10,501 bases of DNA from Balneolaceae bacterium (lineage in GTDB: Bacteria > Bacteroidota > Rhodothermia > Balneolales > Balneolaceae): positions 1 through 10,501 of the forward strand of contig SLKH01000365.1 in assembly GCA_007134665.1 (NCBI GenBank). Direction: 5' to 3'. The number at the start of each line of letters is the position of its first letter. Positions within the stretch are counted from its first letter, which is position 1. Positions 1 through 7,537 of this stretch are shown here, one piece after another. The notes under the pieces were generated by a model. It was not told the DNA's origin and made no database searches. It saw only the letters and a list, made by a program, of their open reading frames with translations. A program made the position numbers and the translations under genes.

Positions 1-128
1 GGCATTTCATCAACCACGGCCTGGCGCTTGCCACGAATCGTCTGTGTAGCATGGCCAATATTACGCCGAAGCTGTGTATCATCAATATACTTCTTCGCAG
101 ATTGTTCGAATGTGAGTTGTTGATCCAT
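1..128 (-). CDS. lutB: LutB, lactate utilization iron-sulfur protein (5' end only)
   Basis: This is the first 42 codons of a gene that runs off the left edge of the window. The start is the ATG at 128-126, and the N-terminus reads MDQQLTFEQSAKKYIDD. It continues with a DTQLRRNIGHATQTIRGKR stretch followed by AVVDEMP. This arrangement (AAK..hxDTQLRRNhxxAtxTIrxKRxxVVxE) is the characteristic N-terminus of LutB, the LDH-like subunit with two 4Fe-4S clusters in the LutABC complex that oxidises L-lactate to pyruvate in the cytoplasm. It starts 39 bp after the lutA stop on the same strand, the usual lutA-lutB order, so the two are probably co-transcribed. The cluster-binding and catalytic part lies outside the window, so the call rests on the N-terminal motif and the neighbour. 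Confidence 0.85.
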   Translation of the reverse strand, partial: MDQQLTFEQSAKKYIDDTQLRRNIGHATQTIRGKRQAVVDEM

Positions 129-167
129 TATTAAAATTTCTGAATTCTGAATTCTAACTACTTGCAA

Positions 168-899
168 TCAATCTTCCGTTGATGCAAGTATTTCAGCCAG
201 GTGAACCGGCTTAACTCCACTGCGCTGCCGGCTTAGTGCTCCTCCAATATGCATCAGGCAGGAATTATCGGCAGCAGAACAAACTTCGGCTCCGGTATTT
301 TTTACGTGTCGTATTTTATCTCCCAGCATGGCCATGGATGTATCTGCATTTTTAACTGCAAATGTACCTCCAAAGCCACAGCATTCTTCGGAATTTTGCA
401 ATTCCACAAGGTCAATGCCCTTCACATTACGAAGCAGTTTAAGTGGAGCATCTCCCACTTTAAGCATCCTTAATGAATGGCAGGTTGGATGATACGTAAC
501 TCTGTGAGGATAATAGGCACCCACATCTTCGATCCCAAGTTTGTTCACAAGAAACTGTGAAAGTTCAAATACCCTGGGAATCAGTTCACTGACAGCAGTG
601 ACCAGTTCCGGTTCGCCAGTAAGTTCTGCTACTTTGGGATAAAACTCATGAACCATTCCTGCACACGAAGCAGATGGAACAACAACCACTTCAGCATCAC
701 CAAATATATCGACAAACCGTTTTACCAGAGGGATCGTCTCCTCCTGGTACCCGGTATTGTAATGCATTTGGCCGCAGCAGGTCTGCTCGCGGGGAAAATC
801 AACCTGGTACCCCAGCCTTTCCAGCAACTGAACTGTGGATTTACCGGTTTCAGGAAATAAAGTATCGTTAAAACAGGTGATAAAAAGTGAAATATTCAT
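168..899 (-). CDS. lutA: LutA, L-lactate utilization Fe-S oxidoreductase subunit
   Basis: The 243-residue product has the full length usual for the LutA/YkgE family. It has two cysteine-rich CCG domains. The first uses Cys9, the Cys41-Cys42-Gly triad and Cys79; in this domain the residue three before Cys79 is Ser, as is common in LutA. The second uses Cys140, Cys173-Cys174-Gly and Cys207/Cys214. In the heterodisulfide-reductase-like family such domains bind iron-sulfur clusters. LutA works with LutB and LutC to oxidise L-lactate to pyruvate at the cytoplasmic side of the membrane. The ATG at 899 gives the canonical N-terminus (MNISLFITCFND). lutB begins 39 bp downstream. A dyad lies about 30-50 bp upstream of the start and may be a regulator site. 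If the rhamnose genes in this window yield lactaldehyde and then lactate, this system could consume it, but nothing in the sequence proves that link. Confidence 0.93.
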   Translation of the reverse strand: MNISLFITCFNDTLFPETGKSTVQLLERLGYQVDFPREQTCCGQMHYNTGYQEETIPLVKRFVDIFGDAEVVVVPSASCAGMVHEFYPKVAELTGEPELVTAVSELIPRVFELSQFLVNKLGIEDVGAYYPHRVTYHPTCHSLRMLKVGDAPLKLLRNVKGIDLVELQNSEECCGFGGTFAVKNADTSMAMLGDKIRHVKNTGAEVCSAADNSCLMHIGGALSRQRSGVKPVHLAEILASTED

Positions 900-928
900 A
901 GAGTGATGAATATATAATCTTATTACAT

Positions 929-953
929 AGTTCTCTAATGCCGTTTAGAGACT
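929..953. promoter_or_regulatory. Dyad upstream of lutA, possible operator or short hairpin
   Basis: CTCTAA (933-938) is mirrored by TTAGAG (945-950) around a 6-nt centre. Allowing one bulged T, the match extends to AGT/ACT on the outside (929-932 and 951-953), giving a stem of about nine pairs. It sits 30-54 bp upstream of the lutA ATG on the minus strand, where a transcription-factor site would be expected. It is not followed on the minus strand by a T-run, so a terminator for the upstream enolase gene is less likely. No regulator gene is present in the window to assign to it. Confidence 0.35.
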
Positions 954-1102
954 CCTTAAATTTTTGTGTAAAAATGTTCCATTCATAAATGTGTTATGCC
1001 CGCTATTATAGAGCCATACAATACCTGTTTATACTGTGATTGCAGCTTACAGGAGTAAAAATATTGCTTCCAGCCTGAAAGTAATCCGGGATATAATCAT
1101 TC

Positions 1103-2380
1103 TCAATGAAAAGGGAATATCGATGAGCCGATAAACCTCGCTTTCTCATTAAGTTCCCTTTCTATCCGTATGAGTTCATTCCACTTTACCATTCTTTCTG
1201 AGCGGGAAAAAGACCCAACCTTCAGTTGGCCTGCATTCGTGGCAACTGCAAGGTGTGAAATAAAAGGGTCTTCGGTTTCACCTGAGCGGGCAGACACAAC
1301 CGGAGTCCAGCTGTACGCTTGTGCTTTCCTGATGCATTCAATCGTTTCGGTTACGGTTCCGATCTGATTTAACTTAATCAGCACACTGTTTGTCAGCTCA
1401 TTCCGGTATCCTTCTTCAACTCTTCTGATGTCAGTTGTATACAGGTCATCTCCGATAATCTGTACCGAATGGCCAAAAGATTCAGTAAGCCGCTGCCAGT
1501 TTTCATAATCCGATTCTTCAAACGGGTCTTCGATTGAAATGATGGGATACTCTCTGCACCACTTTTCGATCAATGAATAATACTGTTCAGGTTTCATCGA
1601 CCGGTTATCGATAGAAAGATGATATTTTCCATCCTGAAAAAACTCTGCTGCTGCAATATCCAGTGACAGATGTATATCTTTTCCCGGTTGATATCCTGCT
1701 TTTTCTATCGCTTCAAGCAGAGTATCAAACACCCTTTCATTACCGTCAAATTCAGGCCAGTACCCCCCTTCATCGGCAACACCTGCCAGCTTTCCCTGCC
1801 TTTTCAAAATATTTCCACATTCAGTATAGACGTTATACGTCATCTCCAGGCACTGTTCATAAGATTCAGCACCGGTACAGATGATCATAAAATCCTGAAC
1901 ATCAATTCGTCCGGCACTATGTGCACCACCACCAATTATCTGAATTTCAGGAAGCGGAATAAGTGTTCCTTCACCCTCACCCAAAGTATGATATAGTGGA
2001 ACCCTCTTATTATTGGCACTTGCACGAGCGATCGCCATTGAAACCCCAACGATAGCATTAGCGCCCAGGTTTTGTTTGTTTGAGGTGCCATCCAGATTGC
2101 AGATCAATTCATCCAACTGTTTCTGTGCATGAACATTTCTACCAGTGATTTCAGGAGCTATTTTACTTTTGACATTTTTGATAGCATTCAATACGGATTT
2201 CCCTCGGTACCTTGATGGATCGCCATCTCTGAGTTCAAGTGACTCAAACCGGCCGGTAGAGGCCCCGGATGGCACCATTGCCCTGCCAATTATTCCATTC
2301 TCAAGTACGACTTCAACTTCAAGTGTGGGATTCCCGCGTGAGTCAAATACCTGGTAAGCATCGATGTTACTTATTTTCAA
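1103..2380 (-). CDS. Divergent enolase (phosphopyruvate hydratase) paralog
   Basis: This 425-residue protein is full length for enolase and aligns by eye with it from the N-terminal DSRGNPT motif (13-19) and the SGAST loop (38-42) to the C-terminal barrel. Retained residues are Ser41 (loop), His154, Glu204 (ADEGGY), metal ligands Asp241, Glu284 and Asp311, the catalytic Lys336 (LIKLNQIG), Arg365-Ser366 (phosphate binding) and Lys387. Two active-site positions differ from canonical enolase: the catalytic Glu of QEFM is Asp163 (QDFM), and the His of S-H-R-S is Ala364 (SARSGETED). The start must be the TTG at 2380: the preceding in-frame codon is a stop, and the next ATG (codon 35) would remove the conserved N-terminus. 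It overlaps the upstream kinase gene by 14 bp, so the two are translated together. It may act on a 2-phospho-hydroxyacid related to 2-phosphoglycerate rather than serving glycolysis. A housekeeping enolase with unusual substitutions cannot be excluded without the rest of the genome. Confidence 0.88.
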   Translation of the reverse strand: MKISNIDAYQVFDSRGNPTLEVEVVLENGIIGRAMVPSGASTGRFESLELRDGDPSRYRGKSVLNAIKNVKSKIAPEITGRNVHAQKQLDELICNLDGTSNKQNLGANAIVGVSMAIARASANNKRVPLYHTLGEGEGTLIPLPEIQIIGGGAHSAGRIDVQDFMIICTGAESYEQCLEMTYNVYTECGNILKRQGKLAGVADEGGYWPEFDGNERVFDTLLEAIEKAGYQPGKDIHLSLDIAAAEFFQDGKYHLSIDNRSMKPEQYYSLIEKWCREYPIISIEDPFEESDYENWQRLTESFGHSVQIIGDDLYTTDIRRVEEGYRNELTNSVLIKLNQIGTVTETIECIRKAQAYSWTPVVSARSGETEDPFISHLAVATNAGQLKVGSFSRSERMVKWNELIRIERELNEKARFIGSSIFPFH

Positions 2381-3374
2381 TTAACTGTGTTTTTATTTGA
2401 GTATTCCATTCGTTTATGACCTCTTCGACATACAAGTTTACTTTTTTTACTAATTTATAAACAAAATTTCTGACAAACTCCCGCTGGGATTCATTCAGAT
2501 ATTCAACAGGCGACTTGCCATCGATCCTTGCAAGCATCAGCAGTAAAAGTAATTTTGCTGCACGCATATCAAATTCTCCAGATTGCCCGAAATCTGAATT
2601 TGTACTATATCGATTCCAAAAAACAGCCGGCAATTCAGGAATTTTATCAATTTTTTTATAATGATACAGCTTTTTCAGGAGCAGATGATTTATCAGAAAT
2701 GCAAGATCGAAAGCAGAATCACCGAAATGTGCTACTTCATGATCCAGTAATACAACCTTACCTTGACCTGTCATCATATTTTTTGGACTGAAATCGCCGT
2801 GAACCAATACTTCTTTTGATGATAACAGTCGATTTGCCTCATCTCTGAATATGTTTTTTAGTTTCGGATGACGCTCACCTGTTGTAATAAAATAGGGTTC
2901 AATTCGCAAACTATTAAAATACTGTTTGGATATAAATGCATCTCTGGCTTTTGGATCATTTCGTGAGATATTATGTATTTGGACCAACAGGTCAGCGGCC
3001 TGAACAGCAATATGAGATTCAAAATTGCCGTTCATCAATAGTAATTTCCAATTTTGAAATGGCTCGCCCAGGTACTCCATTGCATAGTAACTGAGCTGAT
3101 CATCAAAATGGAGAACAGCAGGGACCGAACCCGGTAAAATGCGATGGATATAGTTGGCAAACTCTCTTTCAATCCTATTGCGTCCTGTATCAGCATACCA
3201 GTCGTCATCCACCATTAGTTTCTTACGGGCACGTTTAACGATCAGCCGGTTATTCCTGTCTGAAACTATCCATATATCGGAAGAAACACCCCCGGAAAGT
3301 GATTTAAATTCAAATTCGGAACCCCGGATTAACCCGGCATTCTTCAATTGAGCAATGATGTCAGGATCATCCAT
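2367..3374 (-). CDS. APH-fold phosphotransferase (aminoglycoside/choline/methylthioribose-kinase-like)
   Basis: This is a cytoplasmic small-molecule kinase of the APH superfamily, about 335 residues long. Numbered from the upstream TTG at 3383, it shows a glycine-rich nucleotide loop (LSGGVSSDIW, 29-38), the ATP-anchoring Lys50 in LIVKRA, Glu73 in the expected helix-C position, a hinge-like MEYLG (102-106), the catalytic loop HGDFSPKN (195-202; Asp197 base, Asn202) and the metal-binding DHE (Asp214). FGDSAFDLAFL (220-230) then follows, as in methylthioribose- and homoserine-kinase-like members. The start is uncertain. The ATG at 3374 is chosen because it is a standard codon with a GGAA 6-9 nt upstream, but the in-frame TTG at 3383 adds only three residues. 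The 3' end overlaps the enolase paralog by 14 bp, arguing for a shared substrate: the kinase could phosphorylate a hydroxy-acid that the enolase-like protein then dehydrates. The motifs do not reveal the substrate, and an antibiotic-resistance role is not suggested by the context. Confidence 0.87.
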   Translation of the reverse strand: MDDPDIIAQLKNAGLIRGSEFEFKSLSGGVSSDIWIVSDRNNRLIVKRARKKLMVDDDWYADTGRNRIEREFANYIHRILPGSVPAVLHFDDQLSYYAMEYLGEPFQNWKLLLMNGNFESHIAVQAADLLVQIHNISRNDPKARDAFISKQYFNSLRIEPYFITTGERHPKLKNIFRDEANRLLSSKEVLVHGDFSPKNMMTGQGKVVLLDHEVAHFGDSAFDLAFLINHLLLKKLYHYKKIDKIPELPAVFWNRYSTNSDFGQSGEFDMRAAKLLLLLMLARIDGKSPVEYLNESQREFVRNFVYKLVKKVNLYVEEVINEWNTQIKTQLIENK

Positions 3375-3491
3375 TTTTTCCAACGTTTAATTTCTTCACA
3401 TCTATCCCAAACATTTTAATTGGTAAAAGTAATCTGACTTATTTCCTTTTTATTCTTAATCTTCCAGATTGATAAAGTATATTGCAGATTC

Positions 3492-3557
3492 ATGCAGGAT
3501 ACAATCGGTTTAGGGAATAATTAATCAGTGTATATGTACTGTTTCATAATCCTGCAT
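3492..3557. repeat. 9-bp inverted repeat in divergent promoter region
   Basis: ATGCAGGAT (3492-3500) is repeated in inverse orientation as ATCCTGCAT (3549-3557), with 48 bp between the arms. The position between two divergent genes would suit a pair of half-sites for a regulator acting on both, or a looped structure. The match does not extend beyond nine bases, so chance cannot be dismissed. Confidence 0.3.
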
Positions 3558-3602
3558 CATTTGATGTAAGATTTTGTAAACTTAGTATTAATCATGATTA
3601 TA

Positions 3603-3610
3603 TAACTTTG
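3603..3610 (+). promoter_or_regulatory. Bacteroidota-type -7 promoter element for the DUF5916 gene
   Basis: TAACTTTG is an exact match to the TAnnTTTG -7 element used by the Bacteroidota primary sigma factor. It lies 81 bp upstream of the DUF5916 ATG. The expected TTTG -33 partner at about 19-21 bp spacing is absent; the nearest TTTG (3573-3576) is 26 bp away, and TTAG (3582-3585) gives 17 bp. The call is therefore only a candidate. Confidence 0.35.
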
Positions 3611-3691
3611 TTTGACATCTCTTTTAAGTATATTCTTCCGTTTTTTAACCCTGACCTTCACGTTCTCTCATAGTAACATACTCAACTAGAA

Positions 3692-5926
3692 ATGTTCAAT
3701 AATTTCAGTAAGAACGATCAATTGTATCGAATTACGGCGATAATACTTATACTTTTACTCTCTCCACTTTTTGCTTTAGCCCAATCTTCAATTACTATCC
3801 CTCATATATCTGCCGCAATTGAGTTTGACGGTATGCCGGATGAAGAAATTTGGCAGGTCTCAGATCCCCTGCCCATGCGCACCTATTTTCCGGAACACGG
3901 ATTGCAACCAACAGAGGTATCCGATATCCGGCTTCTCTACGATAATGAGTATCTCTATATAGGGGCCCGGCTATTTGACTCCAATCCTTTTGGGATTCAA
4001 TCCACAAGTTTCCAGAGAAATTTTGAAGATCTTTCTAACGACAAGTTTGGCATTATCCTGGATACGTTTAATAATAACGATACTGCTATCGCTTTTTTTA
4101 CTAATCCGGGTGGCGCCAGAGCCGATTTTATCATTTCTAATGATGCCGAAGGCGGATCTCCTTTCAATTATGACTGGGATACATTCTGGGATGTGGAAAC
4201 AGTTCAGAACGATCAGGGATGGTTTGTCGAAATGCGCATCCCATTGAGCAGTCTCCGGTTCCAGGTTCAGGACGGTCAGGTAACGATGGGAATGACGGTA
4301 ATGCGCTGGATCGCACGTAAAAATGAATCTAATGTTTTCCCGGCAATACCCAATAACTGGGGTTTTAACGGACAGTACAAACCGTCTCAAACTCACACAA
4401 TTGTATTTGAAGAACTCGAATACACCCGCCCTCTCCAAATAACACCGTATTTGCTCGGTGGATTTTCACAGGAGCATCAACTAAGTGAAACCGGTGAACA
4501 GGAGTTATCCTACATTCGTGATGATCAGATGACTCATGAAGCCGGCCTTGATATCAAATACGGCTTTGCAAGTAATATGACTCTTGATCTGACACTTAAT
4601 ACGGATTTTGCACAGGTTGAAGCGGATGACCAGCAGGTAAACCTGACACGATTTGCCCTGTATCTGCCTGAAAAACGCAAATTTTTCCAGGAGAGATCTG
4701 ACCTTTTTGATGTTAATATGGGAGGGAACAACCGACTGTTTTACAGCCGCCGGATCGGTATCAGGGATGGACAACAAATCAGGATTCTTGGCGGTGCTCG
4801 CGTTACCGGCAGCCTCGGTAGCTGGGATATCGGTGTAATTAACATGCAAACAGCCCGGCTGAGACAAAGCCCATCCGAAAATTTCAGTGCATTCCGCCTC
4901 AGGAGAAATGTATTCAATAATAACTCCCATATCGGCACCCTGTTGACCAGCCGCCTCAGTGAAGATGGTTATACTAATTATTCATTTGGATTTGACGGTA
5001 TTTTTCACCTTTTCGGGGATGATTATCTCTCGGTTCAATACGGACAAACTGTAGATTCCGAGGTCGATTTACCTATCACATCGTTGCACGCTACAAGGAC
5101 AAGAATTGACTGGCAAACACGCAGAATAGCCGGTTTTGGATACAATCTCGGTTTTTCAAGAAACGGGTATCTGTTTGATCCGGGTGTTGGTTTTGTTGGC
5201 CGAAAAAATTACAGTCGTTTTGGATTGACCCTGAATTATGGATGGTATGGAAGTGAAGTTTCCCAAATCCAGAACCATCAAATCTCAGTGGGTGGTAATC
5301 TTTTTCTGGTCGATAATACCGGTGAACTGGAATCGATCAATGTCGGGCCGGAGTGGGAAGTCAACTGGAAATCGGGAAGCAGCCTTTCAGCAGAACTAAC
5401 CTACAACTATGAACATTTGAGAGAGACATTTTTCATTTTTGACGGTTCTTTCATTCCGGCTGATATTTATGAATTCTTTGATCTGGAACTGAACTTCAAT
5501 ACTCCTGAAGGCAGCTTGTATAATGCAGAGGCTACGGTTACTGCCGGCCAGTTTTTTGACGGTTATCGAATTTCCACTGAGTTAACTACAAGACTGTCTC
5601 TCTCCCGCCATTTTAACCTTCAGCCATATTATGAGTATAACCTTGTCGAATTTCCTGATCGTGACCAGGCATTCAGCACTCACATCAGCAGGTTACGTGC
5701 TGAATATTATTTAAATACCCGGTTCTCCATTCGGGCATTTATTCAATACAGCAACGAATCCGAATTGATATTTTCCAATATCCGGCTGAGATATAATCCT
5801 CGTGAAGGGAATGACTTTTACATACTATTAAATGAAAACGTCAATTCAAACCGCTTTGCTTACTCCCCGGTAAGGCCTTTTAGCCAATCCCGCGGGGTTC
5901 TTATGAAATACACTTATACTTTTTAA
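3692..5926 (+). CDS. Secreted CBM9-like domain + DUF5916 outer-membrane beta-barrel protein
   Basis: This is a 744-residue envelope protein. A signal peptide has a basic/polar start, a hydrophobic core (about 13-27) and an Ala-Leu-Ala cleavage site before Gln31. Residues about 40-235 form a CBM9-like sandwich, with the diagnostic DGMPDEEIW (46-54), YLYIGARLFD (87-96), DKFGIILDTFNN (117-128) and GWFVEMRIP (176-184). The remainder matches DUF5916: a conserved PEKRKFFQERSDLF entry, alternating hydrophobic strands, and a terminal aromatic residue (Phe744) typical of outer-membrane barrels. The length is normal for the family (roughly 700-880). Such proteins are widespread in Bacteroidota relatives and often annotated as hydrolases, but no catalytic site is evident and the function is unknown. 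Carbohydrate or peptidoglycan binding at the outer membrane is an inference from CBM9. It is transcribed alone, divergent from the kinase and convergent with rhaI. Confidence 0.9.
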   Translation: MFNNFSKNDQLYRITAIILILLLSPLFALAQSSITIPHISAAIEFDGMPDEEIWQVSDPLPMRTYFPEHGLQPTEVSDIRLLYDNEYLYIGARLFDSNPFGIQSTSFQRNFEDLSNDKFGIILDTFNNNDTAIAFFTNPGGARADFIISNDAEGGSPFNYDWDTFWDVETVQNDQGWFVEMRIPLSSLRFQVQDGQVTMGMTVMRWIARKNESNVFPAIPNNWGFNGQYKPSQTHTIVFEELEYTRPLQITPYLLGGFSQEHQLSETGEQELSYIRDDQMTHEAGLDIKYGFASNMTLDLTLNTDFAQVEADDQQVNLTRFALYLPEKRKFFQERSDLFDVNMGGNNRLFYSRRIGIRDGQQIRILGGARVTGSLGSWDIGVINMQTARLRQSPSENFSAFRLRRNVFNNNSHIGTLLTSRLSEDGYTNYSFGFDGIFHLFGDDYLSVQYGQTVDSEVDLPITSLHATRTRIDWQTRRIAGFGYNLGFSRNGYLFDPGVGFVGRKNYSRFGLTLNYGWYGSEVSQIQNHQISVGGNLFLVDNTGELESINVGPEWEVNWKSGSSLSAELTYNYEHLRETFFIFDGSFIPADIYEFFDLELNFNTPEGSLYNAEATVTAGQFFDGYRISTELTTRLSLSRHFNLQPYYEYNLVEFPDRDQAFSTHISRLRAEYYLNTRFSIRAFIQYSNESELIFSNIRLRYNPREGNDFYILLNENVNSNRFAYSPVRPFSQSRGVLMKYTYTF

Positions 5927-5960
5927 AGTGCAGCTGTTACCTGGTATACCCACATTAATT

Positions 5961-6051
5961 GATCTCTGAATTCAGATTAATCGATTGAAGATCTCTGATT
6001 TGGATGTTTAGACCTGAGATCGGGTAATCTACAATCTGAAATCAGAGATCT
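5961..6051. repeat. Nested repeat/hairpin cluster in the convergent spacer
   Basis: AGATCTCTGATTT (5989-6001) is perfectly inverted as AAATCAGAGATCT (6039-6051) with a 37-nt loop. The same GATCTCTGA word also occurs at 5961-5969, as part of a local palindrome TCTGAATTCAGA (5964-5975). A partial inverse copy, CTGAGATC, lies in the loop (6014-6021). Placed between the 3' ends of the DUF5916 and rhaI genes, it could stop transcription from both sides. No run of T directly follows the right arm, so it is not a textbook intrinsic terminator. A decayed mobile repeat is an alternative. Confidence 0.6.
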
Positions 6052-6108
6052 CGCTTTTCCCAAAAGAGAAAATATAATTACAGTTATCACTCAGTTTTTA
6101 ATTCTGCC

Positions 6109-7392
6109 TTACAACCCCGTCGCTTGTGTTTCTGTACCTCTTTCCTTAATCAGGTTTTTTCGTACTTCCAGCTGACGATACAATTTCAATGGGTGGGCCG
6201 CCGCTCCTGATCGAATCCGGGACTCGGCAACAAGTGGCCTGACATCTGTACGAAATGCGTCCTGCATTACTTCTTGTGCGAGGCTAACATCATTTGCGTT
6301 ACGGGCATGCTCAAGCTGTTCCCGGTCCACTAATAACGCCCGGGCAAATGCAATCTGAATGGCCTCAACAGACTGTAGCAGGTCTTCAAGAGGATCCTTC
6401 ACGTTATGGCTGGCATCAATCATCCAGGCAATTTGAGAAAATGGCTGATCAGGATGATCGATATTTTCTACCAGTTCGTTAAAAATCAAAAACAGTTGAT
6501 AGGGTTTTACCGATCCGGTTGTCAGGTCATCATCCCCGTATTTTGAATCATTAAAATGAAATCCGCCCAGTTTATGCTCCAGCAACAATGTCGCAACGAT
6601 TTGTTCGATATTGGTATTGGGCAGGTGATGCCCGAGATCAACCAAAGTTTCTGCTTTATCTCCAAGCTTTGATACAAGCAGAAACGATGTCCCCCAGTCC
6701 GGGATCACCATTGAATAAAAATTGGGTTCATACGGTTTATATTCGATCAGCATTTTCCAGTCGGATGGAAGTTCCAGGTAGATTTTTTCAAGTGAATCAC
6801 GGGTTCTCTCAAATGCCTTTCGAAAGTTCTGTTGCCCCGGAAAATTGGAACCATCTGCCAGCCAGACTGTAATCGCTTTTGACCCCAACTGTTCCCCATA
6901 CCGGATCACTTGCACATTATGTTCAACAGCCTGCACTCTTATTTTTTTATCGGTATGACAAAGTGACCCGTATTTATAGGAATACTCCTGGTCTTTTTGA
7001 TCCTGGAATGTATTTGAATTTACAGCATCAAATGTGATATCCAGTTCATCTGCTTTTTCCCGAATCGCAACCATATCATCGGGTATATCCCAGGGGATGT
7101 GAAGTGAAATCGCTCCACTGGTACGATTCATTGCATGAATCAACCCGACATCATCAAGTTTCTCTCCGAGAGTAGCTGGTTCTCCACCTATTGAAAACCG
7201 GCCGAACCGTGTACCTCCCGCTCCCAAAGCCCAGCTCGGGATGGTAACCTGAAATTGTTCAAGTTGTTGAATCAGAGATTCAATATTCAGATTATTTTTA
7301 TCAAGCCTGCCGGCAATTTCATCAAAATGCCGGCTATGAACCTCTGATTCTTTTTTGTTATGGCTCTTTAATTGTTCTTCTGAAATTTTCAT
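6109..7392 (-). CDS. rhaI: L-rhamnose isomerase, RhaI (Pseudomonas stutzeri) type
   Basis: This TIM-barrel isomerase interconverts L-rhamnose and L-rhamnulose in the cytoplasm, the first step of rhamnose catabolism. With the ATG at 7392 it has 427 residues, close to the 430 of the P. stutzeri enzyme. The N-terminal IPSWALGAGGTRFGRF block (51-66) is characteristic. All metal ligands known for that enzyme are present at a near-constant offset: Glu217 (IEYKP), Asp252 and His255 (DLGHH), His279 (GFHFND), Asp287 and Asp289 (GDDD), and Asp326 (WMIDASH). An upstream ATG at 7479 would add 29 residues that resemble nothing in the family and read like leader DNA, so the internal start (MKISEEQ) is preferred. 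It is the last gene of the minus-strand set that includes the permease and the GH106 stub; a double hairpin separates it from them, so it may have its own expression level. Related isomerases act on other sugars, but the full ligand set and context favour rhamnose. Confidence 0.93.
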   Translation of the reverse strand: MKISEEQLKSHNKKESEVHSRHFDEIAGRLDKNNLNIESLIQQLEQFQVTIPSWALGAGGTRFGRFSIGGEPATLGEKLDDVGLIHAMNRTSGAISLHIPWDIPDDMVAIREKADELDITFDAVNSNTFQDQKDQEYSYKYGSLCHTDKKIRVQAVEHNVQVIRYGEQLGSKAITVWLADGSNFPGQQNFRKAFERTRDSLEKIYLELPSDWKMLIEYKPYEPNFYSMVIPDWGTSFLLVSKLGDKAETLVDLGHHLPNTNIEQIVATLLLEHKLGGFHFNDSKYGDDDLTTGSVKPYQLFLIFNELVENIDHPDQPFSQIAWMIDASHNVKDPLEDLLQSVEAIQIAFARALLVDREQLEHARNANDVSLAQEVMQDAFRTDVRPLVAESRIRSGAAAHPLKLYRQLEVRKNLIKERGTETQATGL

Positions 7393-7537
7393 TCTATTAA
7401 TTCTGTTTGATGATCCTGTTAATCTAATTATAATGTCTGGCCATTTAAGCGGTGAAACCATTGAACCCAAAATTGACATTGATCCAATGACTATTTTGAA
7501 TTAAATAAATATCCAATACATCACTTAACACCCCTCC

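Larger units (their letters stand above)
3384..3691. other. Divergent intergenic region between kinase and DUF5916 genes
   Basis: This AT-rich spacer of about 308 bp carries no convincing gene on either strand. It must hold the promoters of both the leftward kinase-enolase pair and the rightward DUF5916 gene. Visible elements are a perfect TAnnTTTG at 3603-3610 pointing right and a 9-bp dyad at 3492-3500/3549-3557. I see no clear promoter for the leftward pair and no transfer RNA or riboswitch-like structure. Confidence 0.6.

Noticed and set aside
129..167. Two tandem TGAATTC words between lutA and lutB
   Set aside because: Only two short units in a 39-bp AT-rich gap; no sign of function.
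960..975. ATTTTT/AAAAAT mini-hairpin
   Set aside because: A purely A-T stem in AT-rich DNA is weak and expected by chance.
2367..3383. Aminoglycoside resistance gene
   Set aside because: The APH fold alone does not define the substrate; overlap with an enolase paralog points to metabolism instead of resistance.
3612..3617. TTGACA, a perfect sigma70 -35 hexamer
   Set aside because: No -10 hexamer at 16-18 bp spacing; the TATATT nearby is only 11 bp away, so the Bacteroidota-type element is the better candidate.
6054..6066. CTTTT-CCC-AAAAG mini-hairpin downstream of the repeat cluster
   Set aside because: Five weak pairs with a 3-nt loop; not stable enough to call a terminator.
7393..7479. 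29-residue N-terminal extension of RhaI from an upstream ATG
   Set aside because: The extra residues resemble no RhaI family member, the internal ATG gives the expected length, and the metal ligands then align with P. stutzeri RhaI at a constant small offset.
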